A DNA stretch of 64,000 bases from an uncultured Granulosicoccaceae bacterium (GTDB lineage Bacteria; Pseudomonadota; Gammaproteobacteria; Granulosicoccales; Granulosicoccaceae), in contig CALAJN010000010.1 of NCBI GenBank assembly GCA_937922675.1, positions 248,001-312,000 on the forward strand, given 5' to 3'. Each line of letters opens with the position of its first letter. Within the stretch, counting starts at the first letter, position 1. Below are positions 26,404 to 35,704 of this stretch, piece after piece. The notes below the pieces were generated by a model that saw only the letters and a program-made list of their open reading frames with translations, ran no database searches and was not told the DNA's origin. The translations under genes were made by a program, and so were the position numbers.

Positions 26404-26582
26404 CCGAAAAGACATATTAAATCTATTTTTCAACTACTTATCATCACTTCCCAAGTCATTTTACCGGCAAGAATCTGGTGCGCAATGCATCATTTTGGTG
26501 CTTCATTCCTGTCGCTTGATTCTTTGATTTTCGTGCGTCACAGTACGGCGTTGCACGCTTCCATTCGCACGATGAGATCTCG
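26404..26582 (+). promoter_or_regulatory. Leader/promoter region of the glutamine synthetase gene
   Basis: 179 bp, AT-rich compared with its surroundings, especially 26411-26460. It has an imperfect inverted repeat TGGTGC-N5-GCATCA around 26477-26494, whose half-sites face the opposite way from NtrC boxes. I could not place a sigma-54 promoter with correct spacing. Confidence 0.3.
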
Positions 26583-27593
26583 ATGAAAACCAAGTTGGAA
26601 TATATCTGGCTCGACGGCTACCAGCCGACGCAAAGCCTTCGCAGCAAGACGATGGTCCGCAAGGACTTCAGCGGCAAACTTGAAGACTGTCCGATGTGGT
26701 CCTTTGACGGCAGCTCCACCGAGCAAGCCGAGGGCAACGACTCTGATTGCCTGCTGAAGCCGGTCGCGATCATCCCTGATCCGGATCGCAAGAACAGCTT
26801 CCTCGTGATGACCGAGGTGCTCAATGCCGATGGCACACCGCACGTCTCCAACGGCCGTGCCACCATCGATGAAGACGATGACGATTTCTGGTTCGGTTTT
26901 GAGCAGGAGTACTTCCTGATGAACACTGACACCAACCAGCCGCTCGGCTTCCCCGACAAGGGCTTTCCGGCTCCACAAGGTCCCTACTACTGCTCCGTCG
27001 GCGGCAACAACGCCTACGGTCGCGAGATCGTGGAGGAGCACCTCGACTTGTGCCTCGAGGCCGGCCTGAACGTAGAAGGTATCAACGCAGAAGTCGCCGC
27101 AGGCCAGTGGGAATTTCAGATCTTTGCCAAGGGCGCAAAGCGTGCCGGTGATGAAATCTGGCTCGGTCGTTACCTGATCGAGCGTACCGCTGAAAAGTAC
27201 GGCGTCTCTGTTGACTGGCACCCCAAGCCGCTCGGCGATACGGACTGGAACGGATCCGGCATGCACGCCAATTTCTCCAATGGCGCCATGCGTGATCAAG
27301 GCAACGAAGAGATCTTCACCAAGATTTGCGAAGAATTCGGCAAGAACATCCAGCGCCACATCAGTGTTTACGGTGCCGACAACGACCAGCGTCTGACTGG
27401 CGCACACGAGACCCAATCCATCGATCAGTTCAGCTACGGTGTATCCGATCGGGGTGCGTCCATTCGTATTCCTGTCGGCACGATTGAAGATGGCTGGAAA
27501 GGTCGCCTGGAAGATCGACGCCCGGCCTCAAACGCGGATCCGTACAAGGTCGCAGCGGCTGTCATCAAGACCACGAAAGAAGCGCTCGCTTAA
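26583..27593 (+). CDS. glnII: Glutamine synthetase type II
   Basis: 336 residues. Forms glutamine from glutamate, ammonia and ATP. It is the short, eukaryotic-like GSII, not the 470-residue GSI: KLEYIWLDGYQPTQ start, MWSFDGSSTEQAEG, WNGSGMHANFSNGAMR, and RLTGAHETQSIDQFSYGVSDRGASIRIP-region residues are all typical (the last split over 27390-27470). No GSI adenylylation site is expected in this type, so control would be by expression or by other means. In Proteobacteria GSII is found mainly in rhizobia and related groups, and sporadically elsewhere, usually as a second enzyme next to GSI. A long hairpin follows the stop. Confidence 0.93.
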   Translation: MKTKLEYIWLDGYQPTQSLRSKTMVRKDFSGKLEDCPMWSFDGSSTEQAEGNDSDCLLKPVAIIPDPDRKNSFLVMTEVLNADGTPHVSNGRATIDEDDDDFWFGFEQEYFLMNTDTNQPLGFPDKGFPAPQGPYYCSVGGNNAYGREIVEEHLDLCLEAGLNVEGINAEVAAGQWEFQIFAKGAKRAGDEIWLGRYLIERTAEKYGVSVDWHPKPLGDTDWNGSGMHANFSNGAMRDQGNEEIFTKICEEFGKNIQRHISVYGADNDQRLTGAHETQSIDQFSYGVSDRGASIRIPVGTIEDGWKGRLEDRRPASNADPYKVAAAVIKTTKEALA

Positions 27594-27597
27594 AATC

Positions 27598-27659
27598 TCG
27601 AGCAAGCCTGATAGCAGAGGGCCAGGGCTCTACGCCCTCGTCCTCTGCTCATTGCTCGA
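27598..27659 (+). terminator. Three-tier stem-loop after glnII
   Basis: Nested perfect helices: TCGAGCAA/TTGCTCGA (27598-27605 with 27652-27659), AGCAGAGG/CCTCTGCT (27613-27620 with 27642-27649) and AGGGC/GCCCT (27624-27628 with 27634-27638) around a 5-base loop. In all 21 pairs lie in 62 bases, starting 4 bases after the stop. It lacks a T-run, so it may be a stabilising 3' end or a Rho-independent-like stop of low strength between glnII and the aminotransferase gene. Confidence 0.65.
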
Positions 27660-27698
27660 AACCCTACTCAACCAGAACATGAACCGGGCCCGTCGCGC

Positions 27699-28931
27699 AT
27701 GAGCCTGACGCACGGCAGAGATCATCTTGCCATTCCAGGCCCTTCGGTCATCCCATCGCGCGTGCTGCAAGCCATGCAGCGCCCCGCTCCTGACATCTAC
27801 GCTGGTGAACTGGTCGAGCTGACCGATACCATCCTCGATCAGCTGAATGCCCTCGCAGGCTGCAGCGGCGATGCTGTGCTCTACATCGGCAATGGTCACG
27901 CCGCATGGGAGGCAGCGCTTGTCAACACCCTGGCCCCTGGAGAGCACCTGCTGGCCCTGTCCAGCGGGCGCTTTGGACGCGGATGGGCTGAAATGGGAAC
28001 AGCGCTTGGCATAAACGTTCAAGTAATCGACGCTGAACACGGTCAGGCGATCAATGCCGAGCAGGTGGCAGCCACCCTGAAAGCCGATACCCGCCAGCAG
28101 ATCCGCGCGGTATCAACGGTGCAAAGCGATACCTCAAGTTCGGTACGCAACGATATCGCGGCTATTCGCGCTTCTATCGATTCAAGCGGACACCCGGCAC
28201 TCCTGCTGGTGGACGGTATTTGCTCCTTTGGTTGCGAGCCGTTCAACATGGACTCTCTGGGCGTCGATGTCTACATCAGCGCCTGCCAGAAAGGACTGAT
28301 GACGCCCCCTGGACTGGCGATCGTGTTTGTGGGCGAACGCGCCCGCCTTGCCCGGCAAGACGCCTCGCCCCGAAGCGCCTACTGGGACTGGCGACCGCGA
28401 ATTGCAGCCAGCACGTTGCCAGAGCGCTTTGCGGGCACGCCCCCTACACATCATCTGTTTGGCCTCAAAGAGGCGCTGGACCTCTTGTTCACGGAGACCC
28501 CGGAGGCCGTATGGACGCGACATGAGCAGTTGGCCGGCATGGTGTGGGCAGCGCTTGACGCCTGGGGTCAATCGGGGGAGCAAGGGTGCCTGGAGAGCAG
28601 CCTGTCACTGCATGTAGCGGATGTTGATCAACGATCGCGCGCCGTGACAGCCATACACACCGCCCCCGGTGATGGAGCACGTCTGCGCCAATGGTGCAAA
28701 GAACAGGCAGGGGTAACCCTTGGCATAGGCATGGACCTTGGCATCAGCGCAGGTACTGTCGTTGGCTCATCGACGGATGCGATGTTCCGGATCGGGCACA
28801 TGGGTCATCTCAACCTGCCTATGCTGATGGGCACACTCAGCAGCATTGATGCAGGCTTGAAGGCGTGCAACATCCCGCACGGTGGCGGTGCATTGGAAGC
28901 TGCCAGCACGGTGTGCTCAGGCTATGGATAA
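27699..28931 (+). CDS. Class V PLP aminotransferase (alanine/serine-glyoxylate type)
   Basis: 410 residues. PLP enzyme moving an amino group to glyoxylate or pyruvate. Features: IPGPSVIPSRVLQAM at the start (like GPtpvpprVl.am), YIGNGHAAWEAAL, VDGICSFGCEPFNMD with the PLP-binding Asp, and the Schiff-base Lys198 in SACQKGLMTPPGLA. The alanine-glyoxylate/serine-glyoxylate/purine-catabolism (PucG) branch fits; the precise donor is unknown. It starts 39 bp after the hairpin that follows glnII. Confidence 0.85.
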   Translation: MSLTHGRDHLAIPGPSVIPSRVLQAMQRPAPDIYAGELVELTDTILDQLNALAGCSGDAVLYIGNGHAAWEAALVNTLAPGEHLLALSSGRFGRGWAEMGTALGINVQVIDAEHGQAINAEQVAATLKADTRQQIRAVSTVQSDTSSSVRNDIAAIRASIDSSGHPALLLVDGICSFGCEPFNMDSLGVDVYISACQKGLMTPPGLAIVFVGERARLARQDASPRSAYWDWRPRIAASTLPERFAGTPPTHHLFGLKEALDLLFTETPEAVWTRHEQLAGMVWAALDAWGQSGEQGCLESSLSLHVADVDQRSRAVTAIHTAPGDGARLRQWCKEQAGVTLGIGMDLGISAGTVVGSSTDAMFRIGHMGHLNLPMLMGTLSSIDAGLKACNIPHGGGALEAASTVCSGYG

Positions 28932-29355
28932 TTGGACACGGCCAAGACACTGTCAATAGGCTCGTCTCAGCTGAATGACACACCCATTCTTGCGGCAGCA
29001 TTACTCATCTGAGCACGCAACTCCCGGTTTCTGGCACGCCCTGATGCAACCGTATTGTGCGCACCAGTATCATGCGCACTACTTGCCTCGAGCCGCTGCA
29101 GCCTGGCAACCACTGGCAGCATCAACCTGCGAACTTGCGCCAGCTAACAGTAAGCTCGCGTCGTGATACCTGCGACTACTTGCCTCGTGTCTGACCGCAC
29201 TTTTCGGCGCCTGCACTGCATTCAAACCGGAGTTGTATCGGCACTGCGCGGCTTGATGGTTCGCCGCAGAGACAATTTGCAGGACTGATCCTTGCCCCAC
29301 CCGATGCGTCAAGCATCCGCTTGTACGTCACGAAAGAGCAGGGAAAACTACCGCG
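28932..29355. other. Gap before the chemoreceptor gene, with a 13-bp direct repeat
   Basis: 424 bp without a gene I can support. A small open frame at 28975-29166 has no homology I recognise and no ribosome binding site. ACTACTTGCCTCG occurs at 29078-29090 and 29175-29187, with partial similarity before each copy (ATCATGCGC and ATACCTGCG), suggesting an old local duplication. The promoter of the chemoreceptor gene must lie here. Confidence 0.4.
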
Positions 29356-31767
29356 GTGAGTCTCACCACATCCAGCATCAAAATCCGACTGGCATTCGCG
29401 CTGGGTATCTCTACCCTCGTGTTGCTATCGTTGGCATACGCCGCACTATCGGCCATCGCCCGGATGAGCGACGCCTCCAGCTGGGTGGAGCGTTCGCAGC
29501 AAGTGATCGCAAAGGCCGAGGGCCTGCGCAGCGCTGCCGTTGACATGGAGACGGGTGTGCAAGGCTTTCTACTTGCAGGTGAGGACACATTCCTCGAACC
29601 CTACGAGTATGGTGCGTCGTCGCTATCCAGCGACATAGCCGACCTGAAGAATATGGCCTCGGCCAATCCGTCTCAGCTCGACAAACTCGCTCAGATCGAG
29701 GACATGATCAGCACCTGGCGCCGCGACGTTGCCCAACCCGCCATCGAGCTTCGTCGCAGTATCGGTGACACACCGTCAACAGACGACATGGCCAGACTCA
29801 TGGCAGAGGGTCCAGGGGCACAACAAGCGAACGCCATCAAGGGTTTACTGGACTTGTTTGCATCGCGTGAACGTGCACTACTTGAAGAACGTGAGCAAGC
29901 TGTTGTTGCTGTGCGTGCACAACTCGATACGTCACTCGCCTTGTCATCCAGCACGCAATCCTCAATTGAAAAATCCTACGGATTGATACAACAGGCCGAC
30001 ACGATTGTGCAGTCAGCCACGCGCATCATCTACAACATGGACTCAGCCTCGGAAGACGAGTCGCTTGTCCGCCTGCAGACGCAACTGGGTGAACTCCAGG
30101 CAGCTTTAACGGACAATCTGGAACAGATGGAGGCCTTGATTCGCATTCGCACACGTTTGTCACAGTCAGACCTGACTCCCCCGAACGACGCCAATGGCGC
30201 TACCACGCTGGACTGGATCACGCCAGCGATGCAGACCTTTATCAATCGTGAGCAAACTCAACTGACACGTCAGCAGGCAGAGCTTGAACGCGTCCGAGTA
30301 CGACTGGACTCAGCTGTTGTAGACCTTGAATCAGCCCTTCAGTGGGTCGCCGACACACACAAGGTCTTGCACGCAGCTGCAGAGCTTGAAGAGCTGATAC
30401 TGACTCTCGAAATCCACACGCAGGCGTACTTGATCTCCGGCGACTCGCGCGCTCTGAATGCGCTCGAGCCTGCTCACGCGGACGCTTTACGCAAACTGGA
30501 TGAACTACTGATAGCTTTCTCGGGCGATCCTTCTCGGCTTGCCCTGCTTGATGATCTCAAACGCAGCATGCGTACATGGCAACAAGCGGGCACCGCGTCT
30601 TTGGTGTCGTTACGTTCCAAGATAAATGCCGAGTCAACCATCGACGACGTAGCAAGGCTTGCAAGCGAAGCGGGCGGCAAGAGCCAGCTGGATCGATTTC
30701 GATCTTCGATCGCAGCCTTTGTTGCCACCGAGCAGACATTGATGGCTGACCGACAGACCACGGCTGAAGCAGCCAACGATCAGGCCCGAGTCATTGTCAT
30801 TGCAGGTATTGGCCTTGCACTCCTCGCATTGCTTATCGTTGGACTCACTCTGACTCGCAGCTTGACTCATCCGATGAGCATGATGGTCGAAGCGCTGCGT
30901 CAACTCGGCACAGGAGACTTGTCATCAAGAGTGCATCTGAAGATGCAAGGCGAGATAGGTGAGATGGCACATGCCTACAACGAGGCTACCGAGAAGACGT
31001 CCCGCACGCTGGTGAACTTGTTGCGCGCAACCGGGGAGATCGATATCGGAACCCGCAAGGTCAGCACAACAACCAACGCATTGGCAAGCGGTGTCACTGA
31101 ACAGGTGGAGAACGCCGAGACCGTGAATGAAGCCTTGCAAAATATCTCCGAGTCAACCCGAGAGACCGCAGACACCACCAGTCAGGCGGCCAGCCTTGCC
31201 CGGGAGTCGCGTGAAGCCGCCGAACGCGGACACAAGGAGATGACAGAAATGGTTGATGCCATGAAGGGCATTGAAAGCTCCAGCGCCGACATCTCCAAAA
31301 TTCTGACAGACATTGATGAGATCGCTTTCCAGACCAACCTTCTGTCACTCAATGCAGCAGTTGAGGCGGCCCGAGCGGGCGATGCCGGCCGTGGTTTCGC
31401 AGTTGTGGCAGAGGAAGTTCGTGGCCTGGCGCAGCGCAGTGCGGCGGCCGCACGCAATTCGAGCACCTTGATAGAGCAATCCAATGAGCGATCAAAGCGT
31501 GGCGTAGAACTCGCCGAAAGAGTCGGTGAGGCGCTGGATGAGATCAGCCAGCGCACAGGAGATGTCAGCGTCTTGATGAATCAGGTTGAGTCCTCGAGTG
31601 CCCAGCAGACTCGTAGCATTGAAGATGTTGAGTCTGGGGTACGTTCACTCAACGCAGTCACCAAGAAAAACGCTGACAGCACGCAGCAACTTGCAGCAGC
31701 GGCTGATACAACCTCAGAACAGATTGCGCGCGTGCGCGAGCTGGTTGGACATTTCCAATGCGAATGA
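29356..31767 (+). CDS. Methyl-accepting chemotaxis protein with two CHASE3-like sensor regions
   Basis: 803 residues, GTG start with an AGGGA box before it. Inner-membrane chemoreceptor. TM1 is about 12-34. The long periplasmic part has two CHASE3-like helical modules (about 36-190 with [17 protein letters not shown], and about 330-475 with [17 protein letters not shown]). TM2 is about 478-498, HAMP about 499-550, then a signalling coiled coil with the tip [20 protein letters not shown] (about 654-673) that contacts CheA and CheW. No CheR-binding pentapeptide at the end. No che genes are adjacent, so it is an orphan receptor. The ligand is unknown. Confidence 0.9.
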   Translation: MSLTTSSIKIRLAFALGISTLVLLSLAYAALSAIARMSDASSWVERSQQVIAKAEGLRSAAVDMETGVQGFLLAGEDTFLEPYEYGASSLSSDIADLKNMASANPSQLDKLAQIEDMISTWRRDVAQPAIELRRSIGDTPSTDDMARLMAEGPGAQQANAIKGLLDLFASRERALLEEREQAVVAVRAQLDTSLALSSSTQSSIEKSYGLIQQADTIVQSATRIIYNMDSASEDESLVRLQTQLGELQAALTDNLEQMEALIRIRTRLSQSDLTPPNDANGATTLDWITPAMQTFINREQTQLTRQQAELERVRVRLDSAVVDLESALQWVADTHKVLHAAAELEELILTLEIHTQAYLISGDSRALNALEPAHADALRKLDELLIAFSGDPSRLALLDDLKRSMRTWQQAGTASLVSLRSKINAESTIDDVARLASEAGGKSQLDRFRSSIAAFVATEQTLMADRQTTAEAANDQARVIVIAGIGLALLALLIVGLTLTRSLTHPMSMMVEALRQLGTGDLSSRVHLKMQGEIGEMAHAYNEATEKTSRTLVNLLRATGEIDIGTRKVSTTTNALASGVTEQVENAETVNEALQNISESTRETADTTSQAASLARESREAAERGHKEMTEMVDAMKGIESSSADISKILTDIDEIAFQTNLLSLNAAVEAARAGDAGRGFAVVAEEVRGLAQRSAAAARNSSTLIEQSNERSKRGVELAERVGEALDEISQRTGDVSVLMNQVESSSAQQTRSIEDVESGVRSLNAVTKKNADSTQQLAAAADTTSEQIARVRELVGHFQCE

Positions 31768-31791
31768 GTATGGCGAGGCTTACACGCACTG

Positions 31792-32406
31792 TTAACTGCG
31801 TAGAAACTCGGCATGTAGCTCAATGCTCACGGTATCGCCCACCAGACCTGGCCAGGCACTGACACCATAGGCGCTTCGGCTAAGCTCGCCCGTTGCCGAG
31901 AAGCCGAGTGTGTAGCGCCCGGTCAGAAGGTTGTCAGCCCCTCCCCCAAAGCGGCCCTCAAGCGTCACAGGCTGAGTTACACCATGCAAGGTGAAGTCAC
32001 CGACCACACGCAGACCGTCATCATCGGTGACGGTGACTTCGGTTGAGCGGAAGATGGCTTGAGGAAAGCGCTCTGCATCCAGCCAGCCATCACCGGCTAT
32101 GCGCTCATCAAGGTCGTCATTCCCAAAGTCGATACTGGCGACATCGACGATGCCTTCCAGGAAGAGAGTCTCAGGATTATCAGGGTCAAAATCAAGTTTC
32201 GCATCCAGCACATTGAAACGACCAACAACGTAGGAAAGCCCAAGATGCTCGATACGAAAATTCAGGTACGCGTGATCCGTATCCAGTGTGTACTCACCGC
32301 CACGCAATGACGACAGCTCGGTTTCAAAATTTGGTGTTACCAGCGATGCGCAGGCACTTGTCAGCAGGCACAGAACGGGGAAACAGATTCGAAGGAGTCT
32401 TGTCAT
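31792..32406 (-). CDS. YceI family lipoprotein
   Basis: 204 residues. Lipoprotein signal with lipobox LTSAC (Cys19), then the YceI lipocalin-like barrel: YTLDTDHAYLNFRIEHLGLSYVVGRF, FDPDNPE, DGWLDAERFPQAIFRST and VVGDFTLHGVTQPVTLE. Such proteins bind isoprenoid-like lipids in the periplasm; their roles vary. It stands alone and converges on the chemoreceptor gene 24 bp away. Confidence 0.9.
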   Translation of the reverse strand: MTRLLRICFPVLCLLTSACASLVTPNFETELSSLRGGEYTLDTDHAYLNFRIEHLGLSYVVGRFNVLDAKLDFDPDNPETLFLEGIVDVASIDFGNDDLDERIAGDGWLDAERFPQAIFRSTEVTVTDDDGLRVVGDFTLHGVTQPVTLEGRFGGGADNLLTGRYTLGFSATGELSRSAYGVSAWPGLVGDTVSIELHAEFLRS

Positions 32407-32506
32407 GCTGATATTTCAAATCTCGGCGTCTGGAGTGAGATAGCATGCGCTTACCATACGCTGCCAGCCTGGTGTAAATTCGTTCTGCAGTCACCCTACT
32501 CGATAA

Positions 32507-33499
32507 ATGACCGGCGACAACAACAAGCAAGCAGCTCGCATCACGGCTGAGTACGACGGCAAGCGCTTCAGCTCGTCGGCAGGGCCAGGACTTGCAACGG
32601 GCCGCGACGTGTTGCGGTGGGTTGTAACTCGCAAGGCGCAACGCTGGCCTCGTTGGATGGACAATCCTCCCCCCTCGCCTCTTGTGCAACGCATCGAAGG
32701 ACAGGAATTGAGGCTGACCTTCATCAATCACGCGACGGTTTTGATACAAGCAGAGGGCATCAATATCCTGACAGATCCGGTGTTTGCCTATCGGGTTAGT
32801 CCGGTTCGTTTCGCGGGCCCACGCCGCCACCGCGCACCGGGGCTCTCCCTCGAAAACCTTCCTGTCATTGATGCCGTGGTAATCAGCCATACCCACTTCG
32901 ACCACCTGGATCTTGTATCTCTACGATCCATTTGTGAACGAGATCAGCCTCAGTTGATCGCTCCTTTGAAAACCGCCAAGCTCGTTGGAGGGCTTACCAG
33001 TCGCCACTACACCGAACTCAACTGGTGGGAGACGACACGCTTGCAGTGCGGCCTCGATCTGACGTTTGTACCTGCCTTGCATTGGACATCACGCAAACTC
33101 GGAGATGAGAACACTAGTCTCTGGGGTGGCTATGTGCTTGCTTATTCCGATGGCCCTGTCTACTTCGCCGGTGACACAGGCTTTGGTGATGGTGCACTGT
33201 TCGAGCAGATCGCGGACGAATTCCCCAACTTGCGTTGCGCTTTGCTGCCGATCGGCGCCTACGAGCCGCGCTGGTTCATGCGTGCTCAACACATGAATCC
33301 GGCTGAAGCGATAGATGCGTTTCAAGCACTTTCAGCGTCCTATGCACTGGGTATTCACCACGGTACATTTCAGCTCACTGACGAGGCTCATGAAGCGCCG
33401 ATCTCGGATCTCACCGCAGCGCTGAGCGATACCGGCATACCGTCAGAACGGTTTCGCACTCTCGACAATGGCCAAGCCTGGGATGTTCCAGCACGCTGA
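32507..33499 (+). CDS. Metallo-beta-lactamase-fold hydrolase, NAPE-PLD/RomA-like
   Basis: 330 residues. Metal-dependent hydrolase: FINHATVLIQAEGINILTDP start, metal motif ISHTHFDHLD, later FAGDTGFGD and GIHHGTF giving the remaining ligands. The segment RWMDNPPPSPLVQR before the fold and AYEPRWFMRAQHMNPAEA are typical of the NAPE-phospholipase D/outer-membrane RomA branch. No signal peptide, so likely cytoplasmic. A phosphodiester substrate is plausible but unproven. The SRPBCC gene follows 50 bp later. Confidence 0.85.
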   Translation: MTGDNNKQAARITAEYDGKRFSSSAGPGLATGRDVLRWVVTRKAQRWPRWMDNPPPSPLVQRIEGQELRLTFINHATVLIQAEGINILTDPVFAYRVSPVRFAGPRRHRAPGLSLENLPVIDAVVISHTHFDHLDLVSLRSICERDQPQLIAPLKTAKLVGGLTSRHYTELNWWETTRLQCGLDLTFVPALHWTSRKLGDENTSLWGGYVLAYSDGPVYFAGDTGFGDGALFEQIADEFPNLRCALLPIGAYEPRWFMRAQHMNPAEAIDAFQALSASYALGIHHGTFQLTDEAHEAPISDLTAALSDTGIPSERFRTLDNGQAWDVPAR

Positions 33500-33549
33500 G
33501 TGCTGCCACACGGTTTTCCTCGAACACCCTGCCCCTTGATCAAGCGCTC

Positions 33550-33978
33550 ATGTCAGACTTTTCCGCATCTATCGACATACATGCCACTCCAGACCATGTG
33601 TTTGCACTGTGGTCCGATCCAGCAGGATGGCCCCATTGGGATCCAGACCTCGAATCAGCCACCCTCAACGGTCCGTTTGAAACCGGCAGCACGGGGGTGG
33701 TCAAGGCGCAGGGCGCACCGCAGAGTCGCATCCGTCTCACAAGCGTGGACCCAGGGTCATCCTTCGTCGCCGAGGCGTCGCTGCCCGGCGCCAGGATGGT
33801 CTTCAGCCACCGTGTGGTGCACTCCTCAGGTGGCTCTACTGCCACTCATTCGGTAACATTTGCCGGTCCACTATCGCGCCTGTATGCCCTGCTGATTGGC
33901 CGGCGGATCCAGCGCACGCTGCCCGCCACCATGGATGGCTTGAAGGTTGCAGCTGAAGCCGCATCCCTGAAAGCCTGA
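33550..33978 (+). CDS. SRPBCC family protein
   Basis: 142 residues. START/Bet v 1-like lipid or polyketide-binding fold: SASIDIHATPDHVFALWSDP followed by WPHWDPDLESA, and a C-terminal long helix. These small proteins bind a hydrophobic ligand in a deep cavity, sometimes with catalysis. It may form an operon with the hydrolase gene before it. The specific ligand is unknown. Confidence 0.75.
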   Translation: MSDFSASIDIHATPDHVFALWSDPAGWPHWDPDLESATLNGPFETGSTGVVKAQGAPQSRIRLTSVDPGSSFVAEASLPGARMVFSHRVVHSSGGSTATHSVTFAGPLSRLYALLIGRRIQRTLPATMDGLKVAAEAASLKA

Positions 33979-34076
33979 CATGCCAGACCCAACGAAGGCC
34001 GCCTCATCGCTTGATTCGCGATACATCAAACACATCGCGGCAGGAGCCGCTATACCACGCAATCAGGAGATGCAAC

Positions 34077-34571
34077 GTGCTCAAGGTAACTCGTCCCAAC
34101 AAGCTTCACCAGACGGGGGCTATCGCAAGTCTGATCGTGTTGACCGCGTGGATGACGACCATTCCCACATCAGCAGTCGCCGCTGACCCTGACCCCACCA
34201 TCACCGCCTGCCTTGAAGCCTTTGGTGAGCACCCCTTCGGAAGCAATCCGGAGTTCAAAACACTGCCCGTTGCAGTCAAGGTCTTCGGTGTTGGCAAAAA
34301 GACCATCGACGATGAAAAAACATCCTCACCTGCGCTGGTATACGTCAAGCAGGGTGTCAACGTCATGGGCGGCACTGTCGTGGAGCTTCGAAACCCACAG
34401 GGCTGGTATTGCATGCGGGCCGCTGTCAATGTCATGGGCGGTTTCACAGTGAAACTGGCCTGTGGAGCACGGTTTGCTGTTCTGGGAGAAGGTGCTAGTG
34501 TCATGAGTAGCTCCGATGAATCCAATGGCACGACAGTCATGGGCTCTACCAATGTAGAACAAGATTGTTGA
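34077..34571 (+). CDS. Secreted VMGG-repeat protein of unknown function
   Basis: 164 residues from a GTG at 34077 that has an AGGAG box 8 bases before it; longer readings of the frame lack one. A Sec signal ends at SAVAA (about residue 36). The mature part has a short recurring beta element: VKVFGVGKK (68-75), VNVMGGTVVEL (94-104), VNVMGGFTVKL (117-127), ASVMSS (140-145), TTVMGSTNV (152-160). This looks like a small bactofilin- or LiaF-like solenoid. Four cysteines (45, 112, 129, 164) could form disulfides in the periplasm. An acyltransferase gene follows 20 bp later. Confidence 0.6.
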   Translation: MLKVTRPNKLHQTGAIASLIVLTAWMTTIPTSAVAADPDPTITACLEAFGEHPFGSNPEFKTLPVAVKVFGVGKKTIDDEKTSSPALVYVKQGVNVMGGTVVELRNPQGWYCMRAAVNVMGGFTVKLACGARFAVLGEGASVMSSSDESNGTTVMGSTNVEQDC

Positions 34572-34591
34572 CGTAACAATCCAGGAAAACC

Positions 34592-35704
34592 ATGAGCGCT
34601 CAGCCTGCAACATTTCTGAGCAGCATTCAGATTGGTCGTGCAATAGCCGCGATGGCGGTTGCCCTGCAGCACACTATCCGAGATGCTGATCGGTACTATC
34701 CGCGCTATACCAGCAATGACCCTGGGCTAGCGAGCAACCCCGCAGGTTGGGTGGAATTGTTGGGTGCAGGTGTTGACATTTTCTTTGTCATATCCGGAGT
34801 TGTCATGGTCATGTCGACCTGGAACGGATACGGGTCTGTAGGTAATTTTCTGTACCGGCGCATCACCCGCATCTACCCCTTGTACTGGATACTGACATTG
34901 GCCTTCATGGCAGTACTCGTCGTGATGCCAGAGCTCTTTTCACAAATGCGTCTCGAGCCCGTCCACGCAACCTGCAGCCTACTGCTGATTCCCTGCACGG
35001 ACCCCAACGGTGTAGCGATTCCCTATATCTACGCGGGCTGGACCCTCACCTACGAACTCGTGTTCTACGGCTTGTTTGCTCTGTCACTACTGGCCGGTAC
35101 GCGATGGTCCCGTCTGTTCGTGTGCATTGGCTTGATACTCGCTTATCACAGCCTCTACTACACCTCGCTACGCGCCATTCCGGCAGTTGAGCACAGTGCT
35201 TCTCCGATCATGCTCGAGTTTATCTTTGGGCTGCTGCTCGGTTATGCCTGGTTTCATGTCCGCTTTGATCGTCGCTGGGCATTGCCATTACTCATCACAG
35301 GCTGCGCTCTGCTGTTATTGAGTCATACCGGGAGTTGGGTGGAGTGGCCACGCTTTCTTCGATGGGGCCTGCCTGCGCTGGTCATAGTGGCCGGACTGAT
35401 GTGCGCAAATCAGGATACATCGAGGCAGGGTGTGGGCTACAAGACCCTCGTATATCTGGGTGCTGCCTCGTATGCTATCTACTTGTTCCACTTCATCTCG
35501 CTCAAGTTGTTCTTTGTCATATCCGGGAAAGTAGGCATCCTCGGCCTATTACCCCCCGTACTCGGCATTCTCTGCGCCATGCTCGTGACGGTTATCGCGT
35601 CAATTGTCCTGCACGAAGTCTGCGAAAAACCCTTGGCACGCCTGTCCAAATGGATTTGGCAGCGGCGTAGTCAGCTCAAGATCACCTTTGAAACCACATC
35701 GTGA
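34592..35704 (+). CDS. Acyltransferase 3 family membrane protein
   Basis: 370 residues, about ten helices. Transfers acyl groups to surface sugars or lipids (OafA/YrhL family). It has the N-terminal IQIGRAIAAMAVALQH with the expected Arg and His, GVDIFFVISGVVMV, and RRITRIYPLYW, all typical. The C-terminus is a short cytoplasmic tail. Its stop overlaps the start of the SGNH lipoprotein gene (GTGA), so the two are coupled; in other proteins these two domains are fused, which supports a joint job in O-acetylation of an envelope glycan. Confidence 0.88.
   Translation: MSAQPATFLSSIQIGRAIAAMAVALQHTIRDADRYYPRYTSNDPGLASNPAGWVELLGAGVDIFFVISGVVMVMSTWNGYGSVGNFLYRRITRIYPLYWILTLAFMAVLVVMPELFSQMRLEPVHATCSLLLIPCTDPNGVAIPYIYAGWTLTYELVFYGLFALSLLAGTRWSRLFVCIGLILAYHSLYYTSLRAIPAVEHSASPIMLEFIFGLLLGYAWFHVRFDRRWALPLLITGCALLLLSHTGSWVEWPRFLRWGLPALVIVAGLMCANQDTSRQGVGYKTLVYLGAASYAIYLFHFISLKLFFVISGKVGILGLLPPVLGILCAMLVTVIASIVLHEVCEKPLARLSKWIWQRRSQLKITFETTS

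Noticed and set aside
26470-26582. Sigma-54 promoter and NtrC boxes before glnII
   Set aside because: GG and GC doublets near 26476-26490 and 26550-26560 are 10 rather than 12 bases apart, and the inverted repeat has half-sites in the opposite orientation from NtrC sites.
26538-27416. 292-codon open frame on the minus strand opposite glnII
   Set aside because: It mirrors the codon periodicity of the strongly conserved glutamine synthetase gene, has no recognisable domain and no ribosome binding site.
28975-29166. 63-codon frame before the chemoreceptor gene
   Set aside because: No ribosome binding site, odd His/Tyr/Ala composition, no homology recognised; kept only as part of a gap description.
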